Below, piece after piece: positions 51,143 to 60,860 of a DNA stretch of 64,000 bases; position 1 is the stretch's first letter, and each line of letters begins with the position of its first letter. Location: NCBI RefSeq assembly GCF_036840915.1, contig NZ_CP085725.1, positions 2,852,001 to 2,916,000 on the forward strand. The letters are read 5' to 3'. The stretch is from Flavobacterium hankyongi (GTDB lineage: Bacteria > Bacteroidota > Bacteroidia > Flavobacteriales > Flavobacteriaceae). Position numbers and translations under genes: made by a program. The notes below the pieces were generated by a model. It saw only the letters and a program-made list of their open reading frames with translations. It had not been told where the DNA came from and searched no databases.

Positions 51143-53029
51143 ATGGAGAAAAATTTAGCTTTAGTATTATTGTTAGCACCACTATGTGCATTTATTTTTA
51201 ATGTTTTCTTAGGAAAGAAGGCAGGAAAAGGGGTTGTTGGAGCTGTAGGAACGTTATCGGTTTTAGTTTCGTTTTTTGCAACTACTTATTTCTTTTCTAT
51301 AATTCAATCTACAGGAAAACCAATTGATGTTATTAATTTGTTTCAATGGATTTCATTAGAGAAATTCAATATAAACTTCTCTTTTTTATTAGATCAACTG
51401 TCAGTGTTATGGTTAATGTTTGTTACAGGAATTGGGACTCTAATTCATATGTATTCGATTAGCTATATGCACGATGATGAAAACATGCATAAGTTCTTTG
51501 CTTACCTAAACCTTTTCGTATTCTTCATGATTATTTTGGTTATGGGTGGTAATTTATTAATCCTTTTCATTGGTTGGGAAGGTGTTGGATTATGTTCTTA
51601 TTTATTGATTGGATTTTGGTACAAAAACCAAGAATACAATGATGCTGCTAAGAAGGCTTTCATTATGAATCGTGTTGGAGATTTAGGTCTTTTAATTGGA
51701 TTATTCATTTTAGGATACTTATTCAACACACTTGATTATGCTACTTTAAAAACTACTGTATTAAGTAATAGTGACATCTTATCAAATCCTTTAGTTGGAA
51801 TTGCGGCATTGTGCTTATTCATTGGAGCAACAGGTAAATCGGCTCAAATTCCTTTATACACTTGGTTACCAGACGCGATGGCGGGACCTACTCCGGTTTC
51901 TGCTTTAATTCACGCTGCTACGATGGTTACTGCAGGTATTTTTATGGTAACTAGAATGCATTTTGTTTTCGATTTAGCACCATATGTTCAAGATATTATT
52001 GCTGTGATTGGAGCTGGAACTGCAATTTTAGCTGCTTCAATTGGATTAGTTCAAAACGATATTAAAAAAGTATTAGCATATTCAACAGTTTCTCAATTAG
52101 GTCTAATGTTTTTAGCCCTTGGTTTAGGAGCCTATGAAGTTGCTGTTTTCCACGTTATAACTCACGCCTTCTTTAAAGCTTGTCTTTTCTTAGGTTCGGG
52201 TTCAGTAATTCATGGTTTACATGGCGAACAAGACATGAGAAATATGGGTGGCTTACGTAAAGCAATGCCTATCACGTTTTGGACAATGATGATTTCTACA
52301 TTGGCTATTTCTGGAATTTTTCCATTATCAGGTTTCTGGTCAAAGGATGAAATTTTAATGACAGCTTTCCATGGAAATATTGTTTTATGGGTTGTAGGAT
52401 CAATAGCTTCAATAATGACTGCTTTCTATATGTTCAGATTAATGTATTTGACTTTCTTTGGAGAGTTTAGAGGTACAGAAGAACAAAAGCATCATTTACA
52501 TGAGAGTCCTTCTTTAATAACTATTCCATTAATAATTTTAGCTATTCTAGCTACTGTTGGAGGTTTAATAAGTTTGCCAGGAAACAGTTGGTTAAATCAT
52601 TATTTAGCACCATTATTAAGCAAAAGCGAGCATGCTGCACATCATTTAGGTACTACAGAATATGGTTTGATGGGAATTGCAACTGTAGGAGCTTTATTAG
52701 GAATTGGGTTAGCATACTCTAAATACATTAAGAAGGGAGAAGTGCCTCCTCAAGATTCTCAAATCAAAGGAATTGCAAAAACGTTATATAATAAATATTA
52801 TGTAGACGAAGCTTACGAGACTTTATTTGTAAATCCAATTTATAAGTTGTCACATTTCTTTAGAAATTATTTTGAAGTATTTTTCTCGGAAGTTGTTTTT
52901 GCTTTTGGAAAAATTGCCAATGCTGTTGCAGTGCAAGGAAAATCGATACAAAATGGAAGTGTAGGATTATATCTTTTTGCTTTTGTTTTAGGAGTTTCTT
53001 CGATTTTGATTTATTTATTTTTAGTTTAA
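51143..53029 (+). CDS. nuoL: NADH-quinone oxidoreductase subunit L
   Basis: Antiporter-like proton-pumping subunit, 628 aa, at the far end of the membrane arm. 'FIGWEGVGLCSYLLIGFWY' holds the conserved Glu. 'LPDAMAGPTPVSALIHAATMV', 'AYSTVSQLGLMFLALGLG' and 'FHVITHAFFKACLFLGSGSVI' (in part) are the channel helices. The long lateral helix lies near the C-terminus. It is separated from nuoM by 12 bases. Confidence 0.97.
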   Translation: MEKNLALVLLLAPLCAFIFNVFLGKKAGKGVVGAVGTLSVLVSFFATTYFFSIIQSTGKPIDVINLFQWISLEKFNINFSFLLDQLSVLWLMFVTGIGTLIHMYSISYMHDDENMHKFFAYLNLFVFFMIILVMGGNLLILFIGWEGVGLCSYLLIGFWYKNQEYNDAAKKAFIMNRVGDLGLLIGLFILGYLFNTLDYATLKTTVLSNSDILSNPLVGIAALCLFIGATGKSAQIPLYTWLPDAMAGPTPVSALIHAATMVTAGIFMVTRMHFVFDLAPYVQDIIAVIGAGTAILAASIGLVQNDIKKVLAYSTVSQLGLMFLALGLGAYEVAVFHVITHAFFKACLFLGSGSVIHGLHGEQDMRNMGGLRKAMPITFWTMMISTLAISGIFPLSGFWSKDEILMTAFHGNIVLWVVGSIASIMTAFYMFRLMYLTFFGEFRGTEEQKHHLHESPSLITIPLIILAILATVGGLISLPGNSWLNHYLAPLLSKSEHAAHHLGTTEYGLMGIATVGALLGIGLAYSKYIKKGEVPPQDSQIKGIAKTLYNKYYVDEAYETLFVNPIYKLSHFFRNYFEVFFSEVVFAFGKIANAVAVQGKSIQNGSVGLYLFAFVLGVSSILIYLFLV

Positions 53030-53041
53030 TAATTACATATA

Positions 53042-54481
53042 ATGAACGTATCATTTATACTTATTCTTTTATTATTTGGAACTTTTGCAACTTACCTTGC
53101 GGGCGATAAGTTAGCAAAGACAGTAGCTATAATTTTTAGTTTAGCGTCTGTTGCAGGTTCAATTTTTATTCTGAATCAGCATAGTGCAGGAATCGATACT
53201 AGTTTTATGACTAGCTGGATTTCTAATCCAAATATTTATATAGCATTAAAAGTTGATGGATTGTCGTTAGCTATGTTATTATTAACTACTGTGCTTACGT
53301 CTATCATTTTGTTTTCATCATTTGGAAACAATTACAATAACAGTAAAAGTTTTTATGCATTAGTATTGTTCATGTCATTTGCAATGGTGGGAACATTTTT
53401 AAGTGCCGATGCATTTTTATATTATATTTTTTGGGAGTTAGCTTTAATTCCAATTTATTTCATTGCTTTAATTTGGGGCAATGGAGATGCAGATGAGCGT
53501 AAAAGAGCTATCGTGAAATTCTTTATTTACACTTTAGCAGGTTCATTATTTATGTTGATGGCTTTCATTTATTTGTTCAATAGAGCAGGTAGTTTAATGA
53601 TTGGTGATTTGTACATGATTAGATTAACTGAAAATGAACAATTTTGGATTTTTACTGCTTTCTTCTTGGCATATGCGATTAAAATTCCAATTTTTCCTTT
53701 CCATACTTGGCAGGCAAATACCTATCAAATGTCACCTTCAGTTGGTACAATGTTATTATCTGGTATTATGCTTAAAATGGGATTATATAGTGTTATTCGT
53801 TGGCAATTACCAATTGCGCCTTTAGCTGCCAAAACGTATATGGATATTTTGATACTTTTATCAGTAATAGGTGTTGTGTATGGTTCTATTGTAGCTTTGA
53901 AACAGCGTAACCTTAAAAAATTATTGGCTTATTCGTCATTAGCACACGTTGGTTTAATTGCTGCAGGAGCTTATACCTTAACTCTAGATGGATTAAGAGG
54001 AGCAGTTTTACAAATGATAGCTCACGGATTTGTTGTTGTAGGTTTGTTCTTTGCTGTTGAAATTATCGAAAGACGTTTACAAACACAAGAAATTTCTGAA
54101 ATGGGAGGAATTAGAATCCAAGACAATAAGTTTGCCTCAATGTTCATGATTGTGATGCTTGCATCAGTAGCGTTGCCTTCAACTTTTAATTTTATTGGAG
54201 AATTTACTTTGTTGTATAGTTTGTATAATGTGAATATTTGGTTCGCAATTATCGCAGGTACTACAATCATTTTAGGAGCTGTATACATGCTTAAAATGTT
54301 TCAACACGTAATGTTAGGTGAAAAAACTGATAAAGTTTTCAAAGGGATAACAGTTCAGGAATCTGTAGTTTTTGTAATTATAATAGCTGTATTGTTGTTT
54401 TTTGGATTATATCCAAAACCAATCAATGATTTGATTACTCCAGCTTTACAAGAAATAGTAACGAAAATTAATAAATTATAA
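53042..54481 (+). CDS. nuoM: NADH-quinone oxidoreductase subunit M
   Basis: Second antiporter-like proton pump, 479 aa with about fourteen helices. 'YYIFWELALIPIYFIALIWG' (conserved Glu), 'IPIFPFHTWQANTYQMSPSVG' (in part), 'LLAYSSLAHVGLIAAG' and 'MIAHGFVVVGLFFAVEI' identify it. It follows nuoL and precedes nuoN in the standard order. Confidence 0.97.
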   Translation: MNVSFILILLLFGTFATYLAGDKLAKTVAIIFSLASVAGSIFILNQHSAGIDTSFMTSWISNPNIYIALKVDGLSLAMLLLTTVLTSIILFSSFGNNYNNSKSFYALVLFMSFAMVGTFLSADAFLYYIFWELALIPIYFIALIWGNGDADERKRAIVKFFIYTLAGSLFMLMAFIYLFNRAGSLMIGDLYMIRLTENEQFWIFTAFFLAYAIKIPIFPFHTWQANTYQMSPSVGTMLLSGIMLKMGLYSVIRWQLPIAPLAAKTYMDILILLSVIGVVYGSIVALKQRNLKKLLAYSSLAHVGLIAAGAYTLTLDGLRGAVLQMIAHGFVVVGLFFAVEIIERRLQTQEISEMGGIRIQDNKFASMFMIVMLASVALPSTFNFIGEFTLLYSLYNVNIWFAIIAGTTIILGAVYMLKMFQHVMLGEKTDKVFKGITVQESVVFVIIIAVLLFFGLYPKPINDLITPALQEIVTKINKL

Positions 54482-54518
54482 GAAGTAAGAGAAAACTCAA
54501 ACTTCAAAACAATATAAG

Positions 54519-55892
54519 ATGAATACATTAATAGCAATATCAGGATTAGGGATTTTAAGTCTTCTTGCCGAAATTTTTAATGGTAGAAAAGCAATTGTGC
54601 CAGTTACTATAATTGGACTTTTGGCTATTTTAGGATATAATATTTCACCATATAATCACTTAGGAGCATTCTATAACAATATGATGTTTGTAGATAAGTT
54701 TTCTGTTGCATTTACAAGTTTATTTATTGTGGTGACTATATTTTTAATCGCCTTAGGTCATGAGTTCTATAAAGAGCATGCTACTAAAATTTCAGATTAT
54801 GTTGCAATAAAAGTATTTTTACTAGCTGGTGCAGTAGCGATGGTTTCTTTTGGGAATATGTCTATGTTTTTCTTAGGAATAGAGGTTTTATCAATTTCGT
54901 TATATGTATTAGCGGCTAGTAATCGCTTAAATTTAAGAAGTAATGAAGCAGGTATGAAGTACTTTTTGATGGGTTCATTTGCTTCTGGAATTATACTTTT
55001 TGGAATATGTTTGTTATATGGTGCAACTGGTAGTTTCGATTTGATGACTATGTACCAAATTACACATACTATGAATTATCCTCAATGGTATTTTATTGGT
55101 ATCACACTTTTGGTGATTGGAATGCTCTTTAAAATAGCGACTGTGCCTTTCCATTTTTGGGCACCAGATGTTTATGAAGGTTCTCCAGCTTTAACAACTG
55201 CTACAATGAGTACGCTGGCAAAAATTGTTGCTATGGCAGCTTTGTATAAAATTGTGGTTTTGATGGTTCCTGCTCAAACGTATTCATTTCAAATGATTAT
55301 TGTTTGTGTTTCGATTGCTTCAATGGTCGTAGGAAACATTATGGCGTTACGTCAAAATAATGTAAAAAGAATGTTCGCCTTCTCAGGTATATCTCATGCA
55401 GGTTTTATGCTGATGGTGTTATTAATACTTAATAATTCTGCTGGAGTATTGTTATATTACGCAGCTGCTTATGCAGTAGCTGGAATTGCATTTTTTGCAG
55501 TTGTATTATATGTTACAAAAGGAAAAGATAATGAGACTATTGATTTGTTCAACGGTTTTGGTAAATCTCATCCTGTTTTAGCTGCGGTTTTAACAGCTTC
55601 ATTGTTATCAATGGCTGGAATTCCAATTCTATCAGGTTTCTTTGCTAAATTCTTCCTTTTAAACCAAGTGATGCAAACAGGTTGGATAGTTTTAGTTGTT
55701 GTTGCAATTGTGAGTTCTATAATTAGTGTTGGATACTATTTCAAAATAATTTTAGCGATGTATACAAAGGAAAGTTCAACTAATGAATTGCCTAAAGTTC
55801 CTTATGTGTATCAAATTGTTGCTATATTAGCATTAGTTATCAATGTTGCTTTAGGTTTGTTTCCAAGTGCAGTATATAATTTGTTAGGGTAA
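54519..55892 (+). CDS. nuoN: NADH-quinone oxidoreductase subunit N
   Basis: Third antiporter-like proton pump and last gene of the operon, 457 aa. 'FFLGIEVLSISLYVLAASN' (conserved Glu), 'VPFHFWAPDVYEGSPALTT' and 'FAFSGISHAGFMLMVL' identify it. A long perfect hairpin terminator follows within 15 bases and ends this 13-kb transcription unit. Confidence 0.97.
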   Translation: MNTLIAISGLGILSLLAEIFNGRKAIVPVTIIGLLAILGYNISPYNHLGAFYNNMMFVDKFSVAFTSLFIVVTIFLIALGHEFYKEHATKISDYVAIKVFLLAGAVAMVSFGNMSMFFLGIEVLSISLYVLAASNRLNLRSNEAGMKYFLMGSFASGIILFGICLLYGATGSFDLMTMYQITHTMNYPQWYFIGITLLVIGMLFKIATVPFHFWAPDVYEGSPALTTATMSTLAKIVAMAALYKIVVLMVPAQTYSFQMIIVCVSIASMVVGNIMALRQNNVKRMFAFSGISHAGFMLMVLLILNNSAGVLLYYAAAYAVAGIAFFAVVLYVTKGKDNETIDLFNGFGKSHPVLAAVLTASLLSMAGIPILSGFFAKFFLLNQVMQTGWIVLVVVAIVSSIISVGYYFKIILAMYTKESSTNELPKVPYVYQIVAILALVINVALGLFPSAVYNLLG

Positions 55893-55905
55893 AAATCTTT
55901 CAAGA

Positions 55906-55950
55906 TAGATAAAAAAAGCCAGTTGTTAAACAACTGGCTTTTTTTATCTA
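55906..55950. terminator. bidirectional terminator between nuoN and queD
   Basis: A perfect 20-bp stem, TAGATAAAAAAAGCCAGTTG (55906-55925) with CAACTGGCTTTTTTTATCTA (55931-55950), loop TTAAA. It overlaps the last bases of queD. Confidence 0.95.
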
Positions 55951-56396
55951 TTATCCTCAGCATACCATTCGGCAAATGAAGTTTCTGTTTCTTGTAGTCG
56001 TAAAGAGTGGAGTTGAACAGTTTCTGGTAGACGACTTTTTATTTTCGCTGCAAAATCAATTACCATGTTTTCACTCGTAGGTTGGTAGTCTACTAAAATA
56101 ACATGATGTCCACGATCTTTAAGCTCGTTTGCAAGCTCTATGTGTGGGGTTGTTGCATTGAATACGGTTGCGTGGTCAAAAATGTCTACAATGTCTTCTT
56201 TTACTATTTTCTTTAAATCAGAAAAATCGATTACCATGCCATATTTTACATTGCTCCTATCGGTTATTGGTGTGCCAATTACTGTAACCGAAAGTTTGTA
56301 ACTATGTCCGTGAACATTTTTGCATTTACCGTCATAACCAAATAAAGCATGCCCGGTTTCAAAATTAAATTGCTTTGTAATTCGAATTTTACTCAT
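55944..56396 (-). CDS. queD: 6-carboxytetrahydropterin synthase QueD / PTPS family
   Basis: Converts dihydroneopterin triphosphate to 6-carboxytetrahydropterin in queuosine synthesis. The protein is 150 aa. Zinc-binding histidines are in 'FETGHALFG' and 'CKNVHGHSY'; the Cys in 'GKCKNVHGH' is catalytic. 'GMVIDFSDLKKIV', 'DHATVF' and 'PTSENMVIDFA' (Glu) are family motifs. No other queuosine gene is in the window. It lies downstream of rpmA, but a terminator separates them. Confidence 0.92.
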   Translation of the reverse strand: MSKIRITKQFNFETGHALFGYDGKCKNVHGHSYKLSVTVIGTPITDRSNVKYGMVIDFSDLKKIVKEDIVDIFDHATVFNATTPHIELANELKDRGHHVILVDYQPTSENMVIDFAAKIKSRLPETVQLHSLRLQETETSFAEWYAEDNR

Positions 56397-56424
56397 GATA
56401 TAAATACTTGTTGTAAAGGTATAA

Positions 56425-56455
56425 AAAAAGAAAGCGCTCGCAATGCGAACGCTTT
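56425..56455 (-). terminator. terminator after rpmA
   Basis: On the minus strand, AAAGCGTTCGC pairs with GCGAGCGCTTT (one G-U), followed by CTTTTTTT. Confidence 0.82.
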
Positions 56456-56476
56456 ATACTTTAAGTTTCTTAAAGA

Positions 56477-56737
56477 CTAAGCTTCAAATGGAACTACAGA
56501 AACAAAAGATTTGTTTTCACCTTTTTTCTGGAATTTCACTACACCGTCAACTTTAGCATGTAAAGTGTGATCTTTACCCATGTAAACATTTTCACCTGGA
56601 TTGTGTTTAGAACCTCTTTGTCTTACGATGATATTACCAGCCATTGCAGCTTGGCCACCAAAAATCTTAACGCCTAAACGTTTCGATTCTGATTCTCTAC
56701 CATTCTTCGAACTACCGACACCTTTCTTGTGAGCCAT
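56477..56737 (-). CDS. rpmA: 50S ribosomal protein L27
   Basis: bL27, 86 aa. '[22 protein letters not shown]' (in part) is the flexible N-terminus that reaches the peptidyl-transferase centre, and '[19 protein letters not shown]' (in part) is the signature. It is encoded 25 bases after rplU, the standard pair. Confidence 0.98.
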   Translation of the reverse strand: MAHKKGVGSSKNGRESESKRLGVKIFGGQAAMAGNIIVRQRGSKHNPGENVYMGKDHTLHAKVDGVVKFQKKGENKSFVSVVPFEA

Positions 56738-56762
56738 GATGTATTGGTTTTATAAGTTAATA

Positions 56763-57191
56763 TTATTCGTTAGTATCTTCTTTTTTAGCTTTAGTAGCTT
56801 TCTTTTTTGGAGCAGCTTCTTCTGTAGCTACTTCAGCTTTAGGGGCAGCTTCTTTTTTAGGAGCAGCTTTTTTTGCACCTGTTGCAGAAATTCCTTCAAC
56901 TAAAATTTGTGTAAGATACTGTCTATGACCGTTTCTCTTTTTGTAACCTTTTCTTCTTTTCTTTTTGAAAACAATTACTTTATCACCTTTTAAGTGTTGT
57001 AACACTTTAGCTTCTACTGAAGCACCTTCTATAGCTGGGGCGCCTAAAGTTACGTTTCCGTTATCGTCTAATAAAAGAACTTTGTCAAAAGAAACTTTTG
57101 ATCCTTCTTCATTAGCTAAACGGTGAACATAGACTTTTTGGTCTTTGCTTACTTTAAATTGTTGCCCTGCTATCTCTACGATTGCGTACAT
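56763..57191 (-). CDS. rplU: 50S ribosomal protein L21 with C-terminal Ala/Lys extension
   Basis: bL21 core in residues 1-103 ('MYAIVEIAGQQFKVSKDQKV', 'VIVFKKKRRKGYKKRNGHRQ', 'TQILVEGI'). It is followed by a low-complexity tail of about 38 residues of Ala, Lys, Glu and Thr ('AAPKKEAAPKAEVATEEAAP'). The length of 142 aa is above the usual 102-105. Such tails are common in Bacteroidota L21. The promoter at 57223-57253 is the first of the rplU-rpmA unit. Confidence 0.97.
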   Translation of the reverse strand: MYAIVEIAGQQFKVSKDQKVYVHRLANEEGSKVSFDKVLLLDDNGNVTLGAPAIEGASVEAKVLQHLKGDKVIVFKKKRRKGYKKRNGHRQYLTQILVEGISATGAKKAAPKKEAAPKAEVATEEAAPKKKATKAKKEDTNE

Positions 57192-57222
57192 AACAATGAT
57201 GTTTAATTAAAATTTAAGTGTG

Positions 57223-57253
57223 CAAATATACAACTATTTATGAAACCAACAAG
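57223..57253 (-). promoter_or_regulatory. promoter of rplU-rpmA
   Basis: On the minus strand: TTG (57252-57250), 19 bases, TATATTTG (57230-57223), with TATATTTGCACACT as in the HU promoter. Confidence 0.72.
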
Positions 57254-57373
57254 TTAGCTTTTAAAAAAATAGACTTTTGTTAAATTTATAAGGAATAGGC
57301 ATTAAAAAAGTTATTTTTGATGTAACATTTTTAGAATGTAATAGACTAAAAAATAAACTATTTATTAATTTTT

Positions 57374-58699
57374 ATGAAAAGATCATTAATGGCGTTAGGA
57401 TCACTATTTCTTTTAGGAGGTACAGCAACAGCGCAAAAAGTAGAGTTTCAAGAGTACACACTTGACAACGGATTGCATGTAATTTTGCATCAGGATAAAT
57501 CGGCACCAGTGGTAATTACATCTGTAATGTATCATGTTGGAGCAAAAGATGAAAATCCTAATCGTACTGGATTTGCCCATTTCTTTGAGCATTTGTTGTT
57601 TGAAGGAACAAAAAATATTGGTAGAGGAGAATGGATGAAAATGGTTTCGTCTAATGGAGGAACAAACAATGCCAATACGACTGATGATAGAACATATTAT
57701 TATGAAGTTTTTCCTTCAAATAATTTAGAACTTGGTTTATGGATGGAATCTGAAAGATTAATGCATCCTGTGATTAATCAAGTTGGCGTTGATACTCAAA
57801 ATGAAGTGGTTAAAGAAGAAAAAAGGCTTCGTGTAGACAACCAGCCTTATGGAAATATCTTAGCTGAAGTTAAAAAGAATATTTTTAAAAAGCATCCTTA
57901 TCGTTGGGCAACTATTGGTTCTATGGAACATTTAGATGCAGCAACTTTAAAAGAATTTCAAGATTTTAATGCTAAGTATTATGTGCCAAACAATGCGGTG
58001 CTTGTAGTGGCAGGTGATTTTGAATTTGCAAATGCTTCAAAATGGATTAATCAATATTTTGGACCAATTAAAAAAGGAGCTGATATTAAAAGAGAAACTT
58101 TTACAGAAGATCCAATTACTGAAACAATCAAAGCTACGTACCAAGATCCAAATATCCAAATCCCTATGTTGGTTGCTTCGTATAGAACACCATCAATGAA
58201 AACTCGTGATGCTAGAGTATTGGATATGATTTCAACTTATTTAAGTGATGGAAAAAGTTCTAAGTTGTACAAAAAAATTGTTGACGACAAGAAAATGGCA
58301 TTGCAAATTGGTGCTTTAAGTTTTTCGCAAGAAGATTATGGTACCTATATATTATATGGATTGCCAATGGGAGCTAATACAACAGAAGGATTGTTGAAAG
58401 AAATTGACGAAGAGATTGTGAAAATTCAAACAGAATTAATTTCTGAAAAAGACTTCCAAAAATTACAAAACAAATACGAAAATCAATTTGTAAGTAGTGT
58501 AGCTAATGTTGAAGGGATTGCTGAAAATCTTGCTTCATTTTACTTATTATATGGAGATGTTAACTTAATTAATACAGAAGCTGATATGTACCGCTCAATC
58601 ACACGTGAGGAAATCCGTGATGTTGCAAAAAAATATCTAAACTCAAACCAAAGATTAATTTTAGATTATATCCCTGCTAAAGATAAAGCTCAAAACTAA
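57374..58699 (+). CDS. M16 family zinc protease, catalytic partner
   Basis: The protein is 441 aa with a signal peptide (1-20, 'GGTATA' end). The inverted zinc motif HxxEH is HFFEH at 69-73 in 'GFAHFFEHLLFEGTKN', with the distal Glu in 'NEVVKEEKRL' (about 148-149). It is a pitrilysin-type protease, probably periplasmic. The next gene starts four bases after its stop and encodes a related protein lacking HxxEH, so the two likely form a heterodimer like other bacterial M16 pairs. A TATTTTTG at 57312-57319 is a possible -7 element, but the -33 is poor. Confidence 0.93.
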   Translation: MKRSLMALGSLFLLGGTATAQKVEFQEYTLDNGLHVILHQDKSAPVVITSVMYHVGAKDENPNRTGFAHFFEHLLFEGTKNIGRGEWMKMVSSNGGTNNANTTDDRTYYYEVFPSNNLELGLWMESERLMHPVINQVGVDTQNEVVKEEKRLRVDNQPYGNILAEVKKNIFKKHPYRWATIGSMEHLDAATLKEFQDFNAKYYVPNNAVLVVAGDFEFANASKWINQYFGPIKKGADIKRETFTEDPITETIKATYQDPNIQIPMLVASYRTPSMKTRDARVLDMISTYLSDGKSSKLYKKIVDDKKMALQIGALSFSQEDYGTYILYGLPMGANTTEGLLKEIDEEIVKIQTELISEKDFQKLQNKYENQFVSSVANVEGIAENLASFYLLYGDVNLINTEADMYRSITREEIRDVAKKYLNSNQRLILDYIPAKDKAQN

Positions 58700-58703
58700 G
58701 AAC

Positions 58704-60755
58704 ATGAAGAATTCAATTATAGTACTTTCAAGCTTGTTTTTTACTTTTACAACTATGCAAGCACAAAACGACAGACCGCAACCAAAACCAGGACCTTCTC
58801 CAACAGTAAATGTAGGTAAACCTCAAAAATTCACTTTGCCAAATGGATTAAAAGTGATGGTGGTTGAAAATCATAAATTACCAAGAGTTTCTTTTAACTT
58901 AAGTATAGACAATGCACCATTTGCCGAAGGGGCAAAAAAAGGTGTAGATGATTTGACTGGTGCATTAATAGGAAACGGAACTAAAACTATCTCTAAAGAG
59001 GCATTTAATGAAGAGGTAGATTTTATGGGAGCAAATATTAACTTCTCTGCTAATGGAGGATATGCTTCAGGATTATCCAAATACGCAGGAAGAGTTTTGG
59101 AACTTTTAGCTCAAGGAGCGTTAGAACCAAATTTCACTCAAGCAGAATTAGATAAAGAAAAAGCTAAACTTATCGAAGGGCTAAAATCTGGAGAAAAGAG
59201 TGTTCAAAATGTTGCTTCGAGAGTAGAGAACGTTTTGGCTTTCGGAAAAAATCACCCAGCAGGAGAATTTTTAACAGAGCAATCAATTAATAATGTTTCT
59301 TTAAACGATGTAGTTCAACATTATAACACATATTTCGTTCCTGAAAATGCATATTTAGTTGTTATTGGTGACGTTAAGTTTGCTGATGTAAAAGCAAAAG
59401 TTGAAAAAGCATTCGAAACTTGGGATAAAGCATTAGCTCCTAACTTGAGTTACAATGATCCTAAAAATGTACAGTATACACAAATCAATTTTGTTGACAT
59501 GCCAAATGCTGTTCAATCTAACATTTCATTTGTGAACACAGTTAGCTTAAAAATGATGGATAAAGATTTCTTTGCTGCAATATTAGCAAACCAAATTTTT
59601 GGAGGTGATTTTAATAGTTACTTAAATATGAACCTTCGTGAAAAACACGGATGGACTTATGGTGCAAGATCAACAATAAAAGGGAATAAGTATATTACTA
59701 AATTTACAGCTTCTGCTCAAGTTCGTAATGCAGTTACTGATAGTGCAGTGGTTGAATTAATGAAAGAAGTTAAGAGAATTAGAACTGAGAAAGTTACTGA
59801 TAAAGTACTTAAAGATGTGAAAGCAGCATATATTGGAAACTTTGTGATGCAAATTGAAAAGCCAGAAACTGTAGCTCGTTATGCGCTTCAAACAGAAACT
59901 CAAAAATTACCGGCAGATTTCTACGAAAACTACATTAAAAGCATAAATGCTGTTACTGTTGATGAAGTAATGGCTGCGGCTAAAAAATATTTCATGGCAG
60001 ACAACGCAAGAATTGTAGTTGTTGGAAAAGGTAGTGAAGTAGTTCCTGCATTAGAGAAAACTAAAATTCCAATGTTTTTCTTTGATAAGTATGGAAATCC
60101 AGTTGAAAAACCTGTAACTAAAAAAGCCGATGCTAAAGTTACTGTGCAAACAATTGTAGATAACTATATCAATGCAATTGGTGGAATTAAAGCAGTTTCT
60201 GAAGTAAAAACTGTGGCTACTTTTGCTAAAGGAAGTGTTCAAGGTCAAGTGATAGATTTTAATACAAAAGCGGCAACAAAAGGCGGATTTGCATTAGATA
60301 TGGCTTTACCAGCAATGGGAATGACTTTAGTTAAACAAAGAGTAAATGATAAAACTGCTTATATTGAGCAACAAGGAAATAAAAAAGTAATTGAAGGTGA
60401 AGATTATAAATTGATGAAATCTCAATTACATCCTTTCGCAGAAATGTATTTTATAGATAATCCTGCAATCACATTTACAGGAATCGAAAAAATTAATGAT
60501 GTAGATGCTTATGTTATTAAAACTCCTAAGGCAAGATTCTTTTATGATATGAAAACAGGATTAAAAATTGCTGTTGAGAAAGAACAAAAGCAAGGAGAAA
60601 AAGTAGCAAAATCTATGCTTTATTATGCAGACTATAAAGATGTGAAAGGTGTGAAATATCCTTTTAAAATAACTCTTGAAGCAGGAATGCCTATTGAGCT
60701 TACTGTTTCAGAGGTTAAAGTTAATGAAGGAGTAACTGATGCTGATTTTCAGTAA
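58704..60755 (+). CDS. M16 family non-catalytic partner with C-terminal LolA-like domain
   Basis: The protein is 683 aa with a signal peptide (1-20). Residues 40-460 are M16-like, but the zinc motif is missing: the aligned stretch reads 'GVDDLTGALIGNGTK'. The substrate-holding Arg/Tyr motif of the non-catalytic partner is kept in 'NLREKHGWTYGARS'. From about 475, 'TIVDNYINAIGGIKAVSEVKT' opens an extra domain resembling LolA/outer-membrane-lipoprotein-sorting folds common at the C-terminus of Bacteroidota proteins. It is coupled to the upstream protease gene with a 4-base gap. Substrate unknown. Confidence 0.88.
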   Translation: MKNSIIVLSSLFFTFTTMQAQNDRPQPKPGPSPTVNVGKPQKFTLPNGLKVMVVENHKLPRVSFNLSIDNAPFAEGAKKGVDDLTGALIGNGTKTISKEAFNEEVDFMGANINFSANGGYASGLSKYAGRVLELLAQGALEPNFTQAELDKEKAKLIEGLKSGEKSVQNVASRVENVLAFGKNHPAGEFLTEQSINNVSLNDVVQHYNTYFVPENAYLVVIGDVKFADVKAKVEKAFETWDKALAPNLSYNDPKNVQYTQINFVDMPNAVQSNISFVNTVSLKMMDKDFFAAILANQIFGGDFNSYLNMNLREKHGWTYGARSTIKGNKYITKFTASAQVRNAVTDSAVVELMKEVKRIRTEKVTDKVLKDVKAAYIGNFVMQIEKPETVARYALQTETQKLPADFYENYIKSINAVTVDEVMAAAKKYFMADNARIVVVGKGSEVVPALEKTKIPMFFFDKYGNPVEKPVTKKADAKVTVQTIVDNYINAIGGIKAVSEVKTVATFAKGSVQGQVIDFNTKAATKGGFALDMALPAMGMTLVKQRVNDKTAYIEQQGNKKVIEGEDYKLMKSQLHPFAEMYFIDNPAITFTGIEKINDVDAYVIKTPKARFFYDMKTGLKIAVEKEQKQGEKVAKSMLYYADYKDVKGVKYPFKITLEAGMPIELTVSEVKVNEGVTDADFQ

Positions 60756-60775
60756 AAATTATTAAAATAGTTTCT

Positions 60776-60812
60776 AAAAGCCGCTGTGTTTATTAAACAT
60801 GGCGGTTTTTTT
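60776..60812 (+). terminator. terminator after the M16 pair
   Basis: A 16-bp stem with three G-U pairs: AAAAGCCGCTGTGTTT against AAACATGGCGGTTTTT, loop ATT, then a T run. Confidence 0.8.
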
Positions 60813-60835
60813 ATGTGCTCTTTTCAAATTCTGAT

Positions 60836-60843
60836 TAACTTTG
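60836..60843 (+). promoter_or_regulatory. -7 element of tatD
   Basis: TAACTTTG, 17 bases before the ATG at 60861. No clear -33 element. Confidence 0.45.
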
Positions 60844-60860
60844 CAATTCAAATTTCACCA

